Source: Moheibacter sediminis
GTDB taxonomy: Bacteria > Bacteroidota > Bacteroidia > Flavobacteriales > Weeksellaceae
Assembly: GCF_900176425.1 (NCBI RefSeq)
Contig: NZ_FWXS01000005.1
Span: 186,001-250,000 of the forward strand
DNA length: 64,000 bases
Reading direction: 5' to 3'
The position numbers were made by a program, and so were the translations under genes. Of the stretch, positions 43,436 to 52,608 are shown piece by piece (the stretch's first letter is position 1; every line of letters starts with the position of its first letter). The notes beneath the pieces are model-generated. The model saw only the letters and a program-made list of their open reading frames with translations. It did not search any database and was not told where the DNA came from.

Positions 43436-43723
43436 TTATACGATTTCTGCGCTCAAACCGCGGTGTAGCAATTCCACACACATCGGTTCAAGGAAATCAA
43501 AACTTCCGGATTTCACGTCGCATTTTCCTTTGTAATGAATGAGCCAGGTACACTGTTCCGCTTGTTCCACTGTATGGTCACAGATTTCAATCAAAGATTC
43601 GATCACAAAATCAAAAGTATTTACATCGTCATTGTGCAAAATAAGAACTCTTTTTTCCTCTTCCGCAACCATCACATTTACTTCATTTTCCTCTTTCCAA
43701 AGAGGTTTTACTGAAAAATTCAT
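43436..43723 (-). CDS. clpS: ClpS, adaptor of the ClpAP protease (N-end rule)
   Basis: Binds N-degron substrates and delivers them to ClpA/ClpC. The start is placed at 43723 (MNFSVKPLWKEEN), 5 nt after the prmA stop; the longer frame overlaps prmA without conserved features. The result is 95 aa, normal length. The ClpS core is present: VLILHNDDVNTFDFVIESLI, HTVEQAEQCTWLIHYKGKC and LCVELLHRGLSAEI-like end (MCVELLHRGLSAEIV). Third gene of the tpiA-prmA-clpS cluster common in Bacteroidota. Confidence 0.93.
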   Translation of the reverse strand: MNFSVKPLWKEENEVNVMVAEEEKRVLILHNDDVNTFDFVIESLIEICDHTVEQAEQCTWLIHYKGKCDVKSGSFDFLEPMCVELLHRGLSAEIV

Positions 43724-43728
43724 TGGTA

Positions 43729-44559
43729 TTAATTTTTTATAAATCGGAGCGCAATCCATTCATTACGTTGTTTTTTTGAAACAAATTCTAAACCGTTTTG
43801 AGTACAAACTTCAACGATATCATCAAAATCAGTATCCAGTAAACCACTCAAAATCAATTCTCCTCCTGCAAAGTTAAGTACTTTTATGTATTGGGGAATG
43901 TCTGCAATCAAGATATTTCTGTTGATGTTGGCTATAATTGTATCAAACATCCTATCTCCCAACAGGCTTACATCGCCCAATCGGATGTTCAATTCAACAC
44001 CATTTCTTTCTGCATTTTCATGCGAATTTTCAGTTGACCATTCATCGATGTCAATCGCTTCTGCATATTTTGCACCGCGTTTTTTGGCAAGAATTGCTAA
44101 GATGGAAGTACCGCAGCCCATATCCAAAATAGCCTTTCCTTCAAAATCCAATTCCAAAATGTATTCCACCATTAAATGCGTGGTTTCATGGTGTCCGGTT
44201 CCAAAAGACATTTTCGGCTGGATGATAATTTCGTAAGGAATTTCAGGTTTTATCGGATGAAATTCAGCACGGATATAACATTCATCATTGACTATAATTG
44301 GCTGGAAACCTGATTCCCAAACCTGATTCCAATTGACTTGTTCGATTTCTGTTTTGATGTATTCAATTTTCGATTCATGCAGGACTTCAATCCTTTCCAA
44401 AACTTCATTTTCATCATCCAGATTCTTTCTCACATACGCATTCATACCATTGGTAGTGTCTTCAAAGCTTTCAAATTCACATTCCGACAAAAGCGCTAAA
44501 AAAATATCACGCCAGGGTTCAACTGGCGTGATAGTAAATTTATATTCGATATAATTCAT
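43729..44559 (-). CDS. prmA: Ribosomal protein L11 methyltransferase
   Basis: SAM-dependent methyltransferase that trimethylates L11. 276 aa. The N-terminal substrate-recognition domain is followed by the SAM-binding core: IQPKMSFGTGHHETTHLMVE, LDMGCGTSILAILAKKRGAK and the catalytic-loop motif IIANINRNIL. A TAAATTTG box (44580-44587, minus strand) lies in the 36-nt gap after tpiA, 20 nt before the ATG, so prmA probably has its own promoter besides readthrough from tpiA. Confidence 0.95.
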   Translation of the reverse strand: MNYIEYKFTITPVEPWRDIFLALLSECEFESFEDTTNGMNAYVRKNLDDENEVLERIEVLHESKIEYIKTEIEQVNWNQVWESGFQPIIVNDECYIRAEFHPIKPEIPYEIIIQPKMSFGTGHHETTHLMVEYILELDFEGKAILDMGCGTSILAILAKKRGAKYAEAIDIDEWSTENSHENAERNGVELNIRLGDVSLLGDRMFDTIIANINRNILIADIPQYIKVLNFAGGELILSGLLDTDFDDIVEVCTQNGLEFVSKKQRNEWIALRFIKN

Positions 44560-44579
44560 TTCTGATTTTGATTATGGTG

Positions 44580-44587
44580 CAAATTTA
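44580..44587 (-). promoter_or_regulatory. -7 box of prmA
   Basis: TAAATTTG on the minus strand, 20 nt before the prmA ATG. It sits in the loop of an inverted repeat TTATGG...CCATAA. No clear -33 element. Confidence 0.45.
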
Positions 44588-44595
44588 CTCCATAA

Positions 44596-45354
44596 TTAAT
44601 AACGGGCTTTGATAATCGTAGTGAAATCATCTAAATTTAATGAAGCTCCACCCACTAGCGCACCGTCGATGTCGTATTGTTCAAAAAGATCGCGAGCATT
44701 TCCTGCATTCACACTCCCTCCATAAAGGATGCTCGTGGTGTTAGCAATAGAAATTCCATGTTCTGCACCGATGGTTTTACGGATGAAATCATGCATTTCC
44801 TGCGCTTGGTCAGGCGTGGCAGTTTTTCCCGTTCCGATTGCCCAAACAGGTTCGTAAGCAACAATCAAATCTTTCAGTTTATCAGGATCCTGGCGTTCCA
44901 AAGCCACTGTAACTTGCTCTTTTACTACGTCAAAATGTTTTCCAGCCTCTCTGTCTTCCAATTTTTCCCCGATACAAAGAATCGGAGTCATCCCATGCTC
45001 GTAAAGATGCGTGATTTTTTTACCGATGTATTTGTCCTGTTCGTTGTGGTATTGTCTGCGTTCAGAATGACCCACAATGCTGCAATTAATACCTATTGAT
45101 TGAAGCTGTTCAGTTGAAACATCTCCGGTATAAGCTCCGTTTTCCATCGCAGAAACATTTTGTGAAGCTACACGGATTTTACTGTTTTTCAAATCTTTTC
45201 CGATTTGATCCAAGTACAAATGCGTAGGTGCAATGATGATTTCGACAGATGGTTTATTGGCGTGAACCCACGTATTTAAACGAAGTGCCAACTCTTTTGC
45301 TTGTGGAAATGTAAGGTTCATTTTCCAGTTTCCGGCAACGATTTTTCTTCTCAT
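44596..45354 (-). CDS. tpiA: Triosephosphate isomerase
   Basis: Interconverts dihydroxyacetone phosphate and glyceraldehyde-3-phosphate in glycolysis. 252 aa TIM barrel. Substrate-binding Lys in VAGNWKMNL, catalytic His in IVGHSERRQYH, catalytic Glu in VAYEPVWAIGTGKTATPDQA and the phosphate loop ILYGGSVNAGNAR with GALVGGASL. It begins the tpiA-prmA-clpS cluster. In other Bacteroidota it often follows the BT_3928-type gene; here a serine hydrolase and a permease gene lie in between. Confidence 0.98.
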   Translation of the reverse strand: MRRKIVAGNWKMNLTFPQAKELALRLNTWVHANKPSVEIIIAPTHLYLDQIGKDLKNSKIRVASQNVSAMENGAYTGDVSTEQLQSIGINCSIVGHSERRQYHNEQDKYIGKKITHLYEHGMTPILCIGEKLEDREAGKHFDVVKEQVTVALERQDPDKLKDLIVAYEPVWAIGTGKTATPDQAQEMHDFIRKTIGAEHGISIANTTSILYGGSVNAGNARDLFEQYDIDGALVGGASLNLDDFTTIIKARY

Positions 45355-45490
45355 AAAATTGTATAATTTTTAGGTTTAACTATCTAATTTGAACAGTCTA
45401 AATTTAGATGAATTTTATATGTTAAAAAAATCTAAATTGTAAATTTTTCAAAAGAAATGATAAAAATCTCTTTGTTAGTTACGGGCATCA

Positions 45491-46933
45491 TTATTCTATT
45501 TTTAATGTCAAATTATTATCCGGTGTTTGGTCGTTGTTCAATGCGTGTTTTGGTGATGTTATCCATCTAGAATTGTTGATTACAAATTTGAACTGGTATT
45601 CTTTATTTTTTTCAAATTGTGATTTTGGCAATTCAAGTTCAAATAAATTATTGCCTTTCACTACCATTTGAAATTTACTGTTTTCAGGATTCCAATCATT
45701 GAATGAACCTGCAACTGAAATATGATTTATCAAATCTGCATTTGCTTTTTGGTTATGTTGATATGTGAAAATTACTTTGTCATTTGTTAATCTATAACCA
45801 TAAACATTTTTTCTACTATTATTATTAGTTAGTAAATCATTAGCGATATGAAAAGTTGAATTGCTAAGAATTCTGTGTGTTTCCGGTCCGCTGATGTTCA
45901 CCACTATACAAACTCCCAGATTTTGCTCCGGAAATACAGAAAACATAACCTGATTGCCATAAGCTCCTCCGTGTTTGTAAGCATATTTACCTAACTCGGA
46001 AATATAAATATTGTCCCAAAAATAACCAAACCAATTTTGTTTGCTGTTTTTAACGTTTCGTTGTGTTTCTTGTACCGTTTTATTTTGACTTTCCAATTCA
46101 AATTGCAGAAATTGCATCAAATCACCCAAAGTTGATTTTGTTTGTAAACCTGATGAACCCCACAAATTACTAACAAAATGAGGCATTAAAATGTGATTGC
46201 TGTTATAACCATTAGCTAACTGCTCATTGGCATTTAAAGCAAATTTTGTATGGTTCATTTTTAGTTTTGACCAAAGATTTTCCCTTAGTAATTCTTCAAA
46301 AGGTTTTTCGTAAATATTTTCCAATATCAATCCCGTCAACTCAAGACTAGGATTACTATAAAGATACTTTGTTCCGGGAAGTGAGTCTAATTTTATTTTT
46401 TTAAGGTCTCTCAAAAAGTCAGGCTTAGTATAGTTTTTAGTTAATTCCACAAGTTTGAATGTTGTGCTATCATCAAAAGTTTTCATAATTTCTCTGTCAT
46501 CCGGTAAAACGCTTGGAATTGCAGATTCATAAGAAATTAAATCATTGATGTGTATTGATTTTTCGTTAAATTCTAAATTCCTATAATCTCCTTTCAAATA
46601 TTTCCTAATATCATCATTCAGATTGACCTTCTTTTCCAGAACAGCTTTTGCCAGTAAATACCCTGTCATAACTTTTGTGACTGAGGCTATTTCAAAGTAA
46701 GTATCATTATTGGCTTTGTTGGCTTTTCCTTTGTCAATTTCGCCATAATGTTTGGTGTAAATTTTCCCATTTTTTACGATACCAATAGAAACCGAATATG
46801 CTTTTGATTCTAGAAGCAATGTTTCTGCATTTCCATCAATGATCGAATATATATCCTTATCTAGGTGTTTATTATTTTGACTAAAAGTTGCTGTACTTAT
46901 TAAAACCAAAAAGAAAAGGATTGTTTTACTCAT
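45491..46933 (-). CDS. Class C beta-lactamase-like serine hydrolase with a carbohydrate-binding-like C-terminus
   Basis: 480 aa with a signal peptide (ILFFLVLISTATFSQ). The catalytic domain (about 30-365) has SVTK (Ser84, Lys87), YSN (Tyr192, Asn194) and KHGGAYGN (HxG), the three serine beta-lactamase/esterase motifs. Such proteins are esterases, peptidases or D-aminopeptidases more often than true beta-lactamases. The last 80 residues (INHISVAGSFNDWNPENSKF, KEYQFKFVINNSRW) look like an AMPK/CBM48-type starch-binding beta sandwich, an unusual partner. A TATCTTTG box at 46983-46990 indicates its own promoter. It interrupts a conserved gene order. Confidence 0.85.
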   Translation of the reverse strand: MSKTILFFLVLISTATFSQNNKHLDKDIYSIIDGNAETLLLESKAYSVSIGIVKNGKIYTKHYGEIDKGKANKANNDTYFEIASVTKVMTGYLLAKAVLEKKVNLNDDIRKYLKGDYRNLEFNEKSIHINDLISYESAIPSVLPDDREIMKTFDDSTTFKLVELTKNYTKPDFLRDLKKIKLDSLPGTKYLYSNPSLELTGLILENIYEKPFEELLRENLWSKLKMNHTKFALNANEQLANGYNSNHILMPHFVSNLWGSSGLQTKSTLGDLMQFLQFELESQNKTVQETQRNVKNSKQNWFGYFWDNIYISELGKYAYKHGGAYGNQVMFSVFPEQNLGVCIVVNISGPETHRILSNSTFHIANDLLTNNNSRKNVYGYRLTNDKVIFTYQHNQKANADLINHISVAGSFNDWNPENSKFQMVVKGNNLFELELPKSQFEKNKEYQFKFVINNSRWITSPKHALNNDQTPDNNLTLKIE

Positions 46934-46982
46934 TTTGTTCTGGTTTAATTTTTAGGTTGTTTTTCTATGCTTACTGTTAGTG

Positions 46983-46990
46983 CAAAGATA
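46983..46990 (-). promoter_or_regulatory. -7 box of the serine hydrolase gene
   Basis: TATCTTTG on the minus strand, 49 nt before the ATG. A TTTG lies 25 nt upstream of it, slightly beyond the usual spacing. Confidence 0.5.
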
Positions 46991-47040
46991 ACCGCAAAAT
47001 GCAAAATTGACAGTACAAAGTTTGTGTTCGTAGTATAAAA

Positions 47041-48117
47041 TCAGTTCAACCTTACTTTCGGATCCAGAATCCCATACAATATATCCACCAATATATTAAT
47101 GAATATAAAAACAGTAGCAATCACCAAAACCGCACCCATCACAACAGGTAGATCCAAAGTATTCAATGCGTTGACGATTTCTTTGCCCAATCCGTTCCAA
47201 CCAAAAATAAACTCAATGAAAACCGCTCCGGCAAGCATTGACGCAAACCATCCTGAAGTCGCAGTAATCACAGGATTCAAGGAATTTTTCAAAGCATGTT
47301 TCCAAATTACTTTCCTCGAACTCAAACCTTTTGCATAAGCCGTTCTGATGTAATCCTGATTCAAGACTTCCAATAAAGAATTTCGCGTCAACTGCGTAAT
47401 TACCGCCAGTGGACGAATCCCTAAAGTAAAAGCGGGCAGCACCAGATTTTTCAAAGTCAAATGTTTTCCTGCGCCTAAATCATCGATTTCATATAGACTT
47501 CCCGTCATCGAAAACCCGGTTATATCATGCAGCAAATACGCAAAGATATAAGCCACTATGATTGCCGAAAAAAACGAAGGAATACTCATCCCAAAACTCG
47601 TGATTACCAAAAGACTTCTGTCAATCCAACTGTCCTTCACCAACGCAGACCAAATCCCTAAAAGGATTCCGATGATAATCGCAAACGTAATCGCCGAAAC
47701 TGCCAAAAGAATCGTATTGGGCAAAGTTTCTTTGATTATATCTGTAACCGTTTTTCCTTGTTTCTGAAATGAAGTCCGCATGTATGGATATTTCAACAAA
47801 ACGGTTGCTTTTCCAACACTGAATAAATTTGCACCTTCATATTTTTCCGATTCAATCGATGTATAAGAATTTTCCGATTTGGAATGAATCGAAACAGGCG
47901 AGAGGTCATTTAGATAAAATAAATATTGTTTCCAAAGAGGTTGGTCGAGTCCCAGACTTTTTCGGATTTGTGCCAATTGTTCAGGGTCTTCTTTCTGGTC
48001 GAGCATCATACGTGCAGGATCGCCGGGAAGCACTGTGAACAGGAAAAAGATAATCGTTATCACACCAAAAAGTGTAATCAATCCATAAAAAATTTTATTG
48101 GTGAGGTAACGTAACAC
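47041..48117 (-). CDS. ABC transporter permease, DppB/OppB type
   Basis: 358 aa inner-membrane permease of the peptide/nickel ABC import class. TM1 (ITIIFFLFTVLPGDPARMML) is followed by a longer than usual periplasmic insert (about 40-120). Five more helices follow, including the EAA-like loop RTAYAKGLSSRKVIWKHALKNSLNPVI. No partner permease (DppC), ATPase or binding protein is nearby, so the rest of the transporter must be encoded elsewhere; stand-alone copies are common in flavobacteria. It follows the BT_3928-type gene by 28 nt. Confidence 0.92.
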   Translation of the reverse strand: MLRYLTNKIFYGLITLFGVITIIFFLFTVLPGDPARMMLDQKEDPEQLAQIRKSLGLDQPLWKQYLFYLNDLSPVSIHSKSENSYTSIESEKYEGANLFSVGKATVLLKYPYMRTSFQKQGKTVTDIIKETLPNTILLAVSAITFAIIIGILLGIWSALVKDSWIDRSLLVITSFGMSIPSFFSAIIVAYIFAYLLHDITGFSMTGSLYEIDDLGAGKHLTLKNLVLPAFTLGIRPLAVITQLTRNSLLEVLNQDYIRTAYAKGLSSRKVIWKHALKNSLNPVITATSGWFASMLAGAVFIEFIFGWNGLGKEIVNALNTLDLPVVMGAVLVIATVFIFINILVDILYGILDPKVRLN

Positions 48118-48145
48118 TTATTTATTTTGAATTAAGAATGATAAA

Positions 48146-49267
48146 TTAAAACGAACTCAAAATCTCTTCCGAGCTTGGAATCGGATTGTCATGGAATTTT
48201 TTTACAACCGTTCCTTTTTTCACAGTCATAATTCCCGGATTGTTTCTGATAATTGTTTTCAACTGCGTTTGATCTACATAACAATAAGCAAATCCTGCAT
48301 TTTCAATGTCTGAATTGGTTAAAACCGCAACATTTGCTTTTCCTTCCAATTCCTTATATAATTTATTCAAAATATTGATTTCTTCAGCAGTCAATTTTTC
48401 TGCAAATGGAATCAGGAAAAACACAACTTTCTGCTCATTTAAGTAAAATTCCGTTTTGTCTTCGCCGTCACAATCCAAAATAAAATCGTGAATTGGCGGC
48501 TCATAACCGGCAGAAATTTGTTTACTTTCGGTTTTTTCTGAGTCCATTTCCCAAGGCGTTCCTTCCTCGTACCATTTCACGTTGTCGGTATATTCAGTAT
48601 CCGTAATTTGAACTACTTCTCCTGTTTTTTTATTTTTCATCGTATAAAGCACTTGGTATTTGGGTGGATCCAATCCCAATTCCTCCGCAGATTTCATCCC
48701 TTCCGTGATATTTTTTCCTTCTGCATAAGCTCTGAAATCGATGATAGGCAAATATTTAATTCCCGTAAATGCAAGCCATCCACACAAAAACAAAACCACC
48801 GCACTGATGGCAAAACTGACTTTAGATTTTTCAATCAGAGGTTTGATGTGTTTCTGTCCGATGAAAATAATGATAATTAAAATTAACAAGAAAATGTCTT
48901 TCCAGAAGGATTGCCAAGGTGTCAATTTCATTGCATCTCCGAAACATCCGCAATCGGTAACTTTGTTGAAATAAGCCGAGTAAAACGTTAGGAAGGTGAA
49001 GAATACAATTAAAATCAACAAACTCCAATTCGTGAATTTCTTGAAAATTCCCAACAATAAAAATACCCCCAAAATGATTTCAAAAATGCTGAAAAACGTA
49101 GCCTGAGGCAAAGCTAGATCATGTAAAAACTGAATGTTGAAAACGTCTGGCGCGAAATATTCTTCCAGTTTATAACTAAATCCAATCGGATCAATTGCCT
49201 TTACAAATCCGGAAAGGATGAATATAATTCCGACAATTACTCTGCAAATCTGTACGATGTATTTCAT
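48146..49267 (-). CDS. BT_3928-type DoxX/MauE-like membrane protein
   Basis: 373 aa. The N-terminal four-helix DoxX/MauE-like domain (RVIVGIIFILSGFVKAIDPI, a KVTDCGCFGDAMKLTPWQSF loop with a CxC pair) is followed by a fifth helix (about 147-165). A periplasmic C-terminal domain with a thioredoxin-like outline (EQKVVFFLIPFAEKLTAEE, NPGIMTVKKGTVVKKFHDN) ends the protein. I know this family from its annotation as BT_3928-like; it is widespread in Bacteroidota and may handle redox or disulfide chemistry. It lies in the operon DUF1599-lipoprotein-BT_3928-permease. Confidence 0.85.
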   Translation of the reverse strand: MKYIVQICRVIVGIIFILSGFVKAIDPIGFSYKLEEYFAPDVFNIQFLHDLALPQATFFSIFEIILGVFLLLGIFKKFTNWSLLILIVFFTFLTFYSAYFNKVTDCGCFGDAMKLTPWQSFWKDIFLLILIIIIFIGQKHIKPLIEKSKVSFAISAVVLFLCGWLAFTGIKYLPIIDFRAYAEGKNITEGMKSAEELGLDPPKYQVLYTMKNKKTGEVVQITDTEYTDNVKWYEEGTPWEMDSEKTESKQISAGYEPPIHDFILDCDGEDKTEFYLNEQKVVFFLIPFAEKLTAEEINILNKLYKELEGKANVAVLTNSDIENAGFAYCYVDQTQLKTIIRNNPGIMTVKKGTVVKKFHDNPIPSSEEILSSF

Positions 49268-49272
49268 TTTTA

Positions 49273-49875
49273 TTATTTAATGTGAAGTGTATCCTTTCTA
49301 ATTGTTTCTGGATTAACTTTTACGTTAGGATAGATTTTTTTTAATTCTTCAATATCTCTTTCAAAATTGTTTCTATAAGCAACCCCATATTCATCTTTAC
49401 CTGAATATTCATCAATTATTAAATTTCCAATATAGGTGATTTTTCCTTCTTCAGCTTCAAAAGGAATAGAAAAACCACTGTAAACAGAGGAGAAGGAAGT
49501 GTAAGCACCTTGACCAAATAAATTAATATGGTAAATCTCATAAGATCCTTTTGGTCTTTTAAAAACTACCAAATATGTTAAACCGTTATCCAGTTCACCT
49601 TTGTGTTTTGGTTTCCAAAGTAAATTGGGAACTAATGTGATTGTAGTACTATTACGTTCAACAATATCAGCATTAGTACTCATATTCGTAATTTCTACTT
49701 TATAATTTCCAAATCTTGCTCTTTCATTGAGAAATGTAATTGTTCCCACAATCAATCCAGATTGATTATTTTCAGAGAATGTCATGGGATTAGGTTGTAC
49801 AATAATAGGTTGATTAGATGATGCACAGCTTTGAATCAAGAAAACAAGAATTAATAATGTGCTGATGATTTTCAT
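49273..49875 (-). CDS. Uncharacterised lipoprotein
   Basis: 200 aa with lipobox IQSC (Cys17). I do not recognise the family. The mature part is predicted beta-rich (GLIVGTITFLNERARFGNYK, LTYLVVFKRPKGSYEIYHIN) and visibly AT-rich. Its start overlaps the end of the DUF1599 gene by 4 nt, and it ends 5 nt before the BT_3928-type gene, so it is an added member of a conserved operon. Confidence 0.75.
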   Translation of the reverse strand: MKIISTLLILVFLIQSCASSNQPIIVQPNPMTFSENNQSGLIVGTITFLNERARFGNYKVEITNMSTNADIVERNSTTITLVPNLLWKPKHKGELDNGLTYLVVFKRPKGSYEIYHINLFGQGAYTSFSSVYSGFSIPFEAEEGKITYIGNLIIDEYSGKDEYGVAYRNNFERDIEELKKIYPNVKVNPETIRKDTLHIK

Positions 49876-50417
49876 TTTCTTATTTTTTTAAGTAATATCA
49901 ACGCAAAAACCCCATAATTAACCATGTCTAAATAATTGGCATCCAGTCCTTCAGAAACGATTGTTTTACCTTTGTTATCTTCAATTTGTTTGATGCGCAA
50001 AACTTTCTGCAAAATCAAATCCGTAATGGAACTCACACGCATTTCGCGCCAGGCTTCGCCGTAATCGTGGTTCTTGTTTTGCATTAATTGAATCGCTATA
50101 TTTACTTGTTTATCAAATTCTTGCAATGATTTTTCTACATTGAAATCAATCTGATTGGCAATGCCACATTCTAATTGAATCAATGCAATCAAGGAATAAT
50201 TGATGATGCCGATGAATTCACTTTCTTCGCCTTCATCTATTTTTCGTTCAGAATTTTCTTGTAAACTTCTTATTCTGTTGGCTTTTATGTAAATTTGGTC
50301 GGTCAGAGAACTCATCCTCAAAATCCGCCATGCAGCACCATAATCCTGTAATTTCTTCTCAAACAATGTTCTGCATTCAGAAATAACAGATTGATATTGC
50401 TCTAATGTTTTTTCCAT
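49872..50417 (-). CDS. DUF1599 protein with an internal duplication
   Basis: 181-aa soluble helical protein. Two copies of the same unit are visible: KLQDYGAAWRILRMSSLTDQ (about 19-45) and KNHDYGEAWREMRVSSITDL (about 112-140), each followed by a helix with K-x-x-R-I. DUF1599 has been proposed to belong to nucleotide-processing (MazG-like) domains, but its activity is unknown. It is divergent from folP, a pairing seen in many Bacteroidota genomes. Confidence 0.88.
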   Translation of the reverse strand: MEKTLEQYQSVISECRTLFEKKLQDYGAAWRILRMSSLTDQIYIKANRIRSLQENSERKIDEGEESEFIGIINYSLIALIQLECGIANQIDFNVEKSLQEFDKQVNIAIQLMQNKNHDYGEAWREMRVSSITDLILQKVLRIKQIEDNKGKTIVSEGLDANYLDMVNYGVFALILLKKIRK

Positions 50418-50470
50418 AACTTCGTTTCCGAACCAAAAATAGGGCTTACGTTTTAAATTACCATAAGATT

Positions 50471-51292
50471 ATGCAAATTAACTGCAAAGGAAAACTCGTA
50501 GATTTATCACAACCCAAAGTGATGGGAATTCTCAATATAACTCCTGATTCTTTCTATGATGGCGGAAAAAATATTGAAATCCAAAATGCTTTGAACCAAG
50601 TTGAAACTATGTTAAATCAAAGTGCAGATTTTGTAGATATTGGAGGAATTTCTACACGTCCCGGTTCAACTGAAGTTTCTGAAAATGAAGAATTGAACAG
50701 AGTCATTCCCATCGTTGAATCAATTTTAAAAGAATTTCCGGAAATTTTGATTTCCGTTGATACATATCGCTCCAAAGTTGCCAAAGAATCCATTCAAGCC
50801 GGAGCTGCAATTATTAATGATATTTCAGCCGGAAATCTGGATGAACATTTATTACAAACCGTTGTAGAATTGAAAGTTCCATACGTTTTGATGCACATGC
50901 AGGGAAAGCCGAAAACGATGCAGCAGAATCCGATATATGAAAATGTTGCGATTGAAGTCAATCAATTTTTTTCTGAGAAAATCAATGAATTGAAACAATT
51001 GGGAATCAACGACATCATTCTAGATCCCGGATTTGGATTTGGAAAAACGGTGGAACACAATTATGAATTGATGAAAAATTTAGATTTAATTGGATTCGAT
51101 GAATTTCCTTTACTGGTTGGTGTTTCAAGAAAATCTATGGTCACCAGATTACTGGATTTAAAACCCTCAGAAGCACTCAACGGAACGAGTTTGTTGAATT
51201 TTTACGCCCTTCAAAAAGGTGCAAAAATCCTGCGTGTTCATGATGTGAAAGAAGCAAAAGAAGCTATCAAAATTTGGGAAATGTTGCAGTAA
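50471..51292 (+). CDS. folP: Dihydropteroate synthase
   Basis: Condenses dihydropterin pyrophosphate and p-aminobenzoate in folate synthesis; target of sulfonamides. 273 aa. Motifs GILNITPDSFYDGG, DIGGISTRPGSTEVSENEEL, VDTYRSKVA and FGFGKTVEHNYELM are all intact. It is monocistronic, ends before the methionine synthase riboswitch and feeds the same one-carbon pathway as metF and metH downstream. Confidence 0.97.
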   Translation: MQINCKGKLVDLSQPKVMGILNITPDSFYDGGKNIEIQNALNQVETMLNQSADFVDIGGISTRPGSTEVSENEELNRVIPIVESILKEFPEILISVDTYRSKVAKESIQAGAAIINDISAGNLDEHLLQTVVELKVPYVLMHMQGKPKTMQQNPIYENVAIEVNQFFSEKINELKQLGINDIILDPGFGFGKTVEHNYELMKNLDLIGFDEFPLLVGVSRKSMVTRLLDLKPSEALNGTSLLNFYALQKGAKILRVHDVKEAKEAIKIWEMLQ

Positions 51293-51365
51293 TTCAAAAA
51301 AAACTTGCATTTTCTATTATTCTTAACCGATATTTGCAACTGAAAAGTTCAATGACTTACTGATA

Positions 51366-51475
51366 TGTTATCAAGAAAGGTGGAGGGAATAGACCCTGTG
51401 AAACCTTAGCAACCCTTTGCCAGTCAGAGAAGGTGCTAAATTCTACTCTTAATTTTTAAGTTGAGATAGATAGCG
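51366..51475 (+). ncRNA. SAM-I (S-box) riboswitch
   Basis: The stretch starting GTTATCAAGAAAGGTGGAGG, the following GAATAGACCC, then GTGAAACCTTAGCAACC and GAAGGTGCTAAATTCTACTC match the conserved S-box core. TATC and GATA near the ends form P1. SAM binding should lower expression of the downstream metH-metH-metF operon. I see no clear intrinsic terminator after it, so control could be at translation or through an unclear structure at 51480-51520. Confidence 0.9.
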
Positions 51476-51530
51476 AAAAATAATTTTCCATGCGGAGAAT
51501 TTCCAATTTTCTTTTTAATATTTTGATTAA

Positions 51531-51580
51531 ACCTCTGTGCACTTTGTATAAAACTTCGTGTCCATTGTGGTGAAGTTTTA
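51531..51580 (+). repeat. Tandem imperfect repeat in the metH leader
   Basis: CCTCTGTGCACTTTGTATAA and the following AACTTCGTGTCCATTGTGGT are two imperfect copies of a unit of about 22 nt (CTnTGTGnnCnTTGTnnTnA). It resembles a dispersed flavobacterial intergenic repeat (CTCTGTG...CTTCGTGTCC...TTGTGGT). It sits between the riboswitch and the start codon at 51600. Confidence 0.55.
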
Positions 51581-51599
51581 TTGATTTAATTAATTGAAA

Positions 51600-52607
51600 A
51601 TGAAGAAACCAAATATTGAATCCGAATTAGAAAAAAGGATTTTGATTCTCGACGGTGCGATGGGAACCATGTTACAACGTTATAATTTTTCCGAAGAAGA
51701 TTTCCGTGGAGAACGCTTTGCAGATTATCATTTATTCCTAAAAGGAAATAACGATTTGCTGTCCCTGACGCAGCCACAAGCGATAGCGGAAGTTCATCGA
51801 GCTTACCTCGAAGCCGGAGCAGACATTCTCGAAACCAATACTTTTTCCGGAACGACAATCGCTATGGCGGATTATGATATGCAGGATTTGGTATATGAAT
51901 TGAATTTTGAATCGGCAAAAATTGCTAAAAAAGTAGCAGACGAATTTACTCAGTTAAATCCATCCAAACCCAGATTCATAGCTGGAAGCATTGGACCGAC
52001 CAATAAAACTGCAAGTTTATCGCCCGATGTAAATCGTCCAGAATTCCGAGGGGTTACTTTTGATGAATTGAGAATTGCTTACAAACAACAAACGGAAGCT
52101 TTGATTGACGGTGGAATAGACATCATTTTGGTGGAAACGATTTTCGATACACTCAATGCCAAAGCAGCTTTGTTTGCGATTGATGAAGTTTTTGAAGAAA
52201 GAAATATCCAACTTCCAATCATGGTTTCAGGAACAATTACAGATGCCTCCGGACGTACACTTTCCGGACAAACGGTAGAAGCATTTTTGATTTCAATTTC
52301 GCACATTCCATTATTGAGCGTCGGTTTCAACTGCGCTTTAGGTGCGGATCAGTTAAAACCTTATTTGAAAAGATTATCTGAAAATACAGAGTTTTTTGTT
52401 TCCGCTTATCCAAATGCAGGTTTGCCCAACGCTTTTGGAGAATATGACCAGACTGCAAAAGAAATGCAGGAATTGGTAAAAGAATATTTGGAAGAAGGAT
52501 TAATCAACATTATCGGAGGTTGTTGTGGGACAACTCCGGAACACATAAAATTCATGGCTGAAGTCGCTGAACAATTTCAACCACGAATTAAAAATCTCAC
52601 CATTTAA
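51600..52607 (+). CDS. metH: Methionine synthase, homocysteine-binding subunit (split MetH)
   Basis: 335 aa from ATG 51600 (the TTG at 51594 adds only two residues). It has the homocysteine domain of Met[55 protein letters not shown] and the zinc-binding cysteines in [11 protein letters not shown] and [13 protein letters not shown]. The second gene begins 1 nt after the stop with its own ATG and carries the folate, B12 and activation domains. Split MetH is normal in flavobacteria, so this is not a frameshift. Controlled by the SAM riboswitch upstream. Confidence 0.94.
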   Translation: MKKPNIESELEKRILILDGAMGTMLQRYNFSEEDFRGERFADYHLFLKGNNDLLSLTQPQAIAEVHRAYLEAGADILETNTFSGTTIAMADYDMQDLVYELNFESAKIAKKVADEFTQLNPSKPRFIAGSIGPTNKTASLSPDVNRPEFRGVTFDELRIAYKQQTEALIDGGIDIILVETIFDTLNAKAALFAIDEVFEERNIQLPIMVSGTITDASGRTLSGQTVEAFLISISHIPLLSVGFNCALGADQLKPYLKRLSENTEFFVSAYPNAGLPNAFGEYDQTAKEMQELVKEYLEEGLINIIGGCCGTTPEHIKFMAEVAEQFQPRIKNLTI

Positions 52608-52608
52608 A

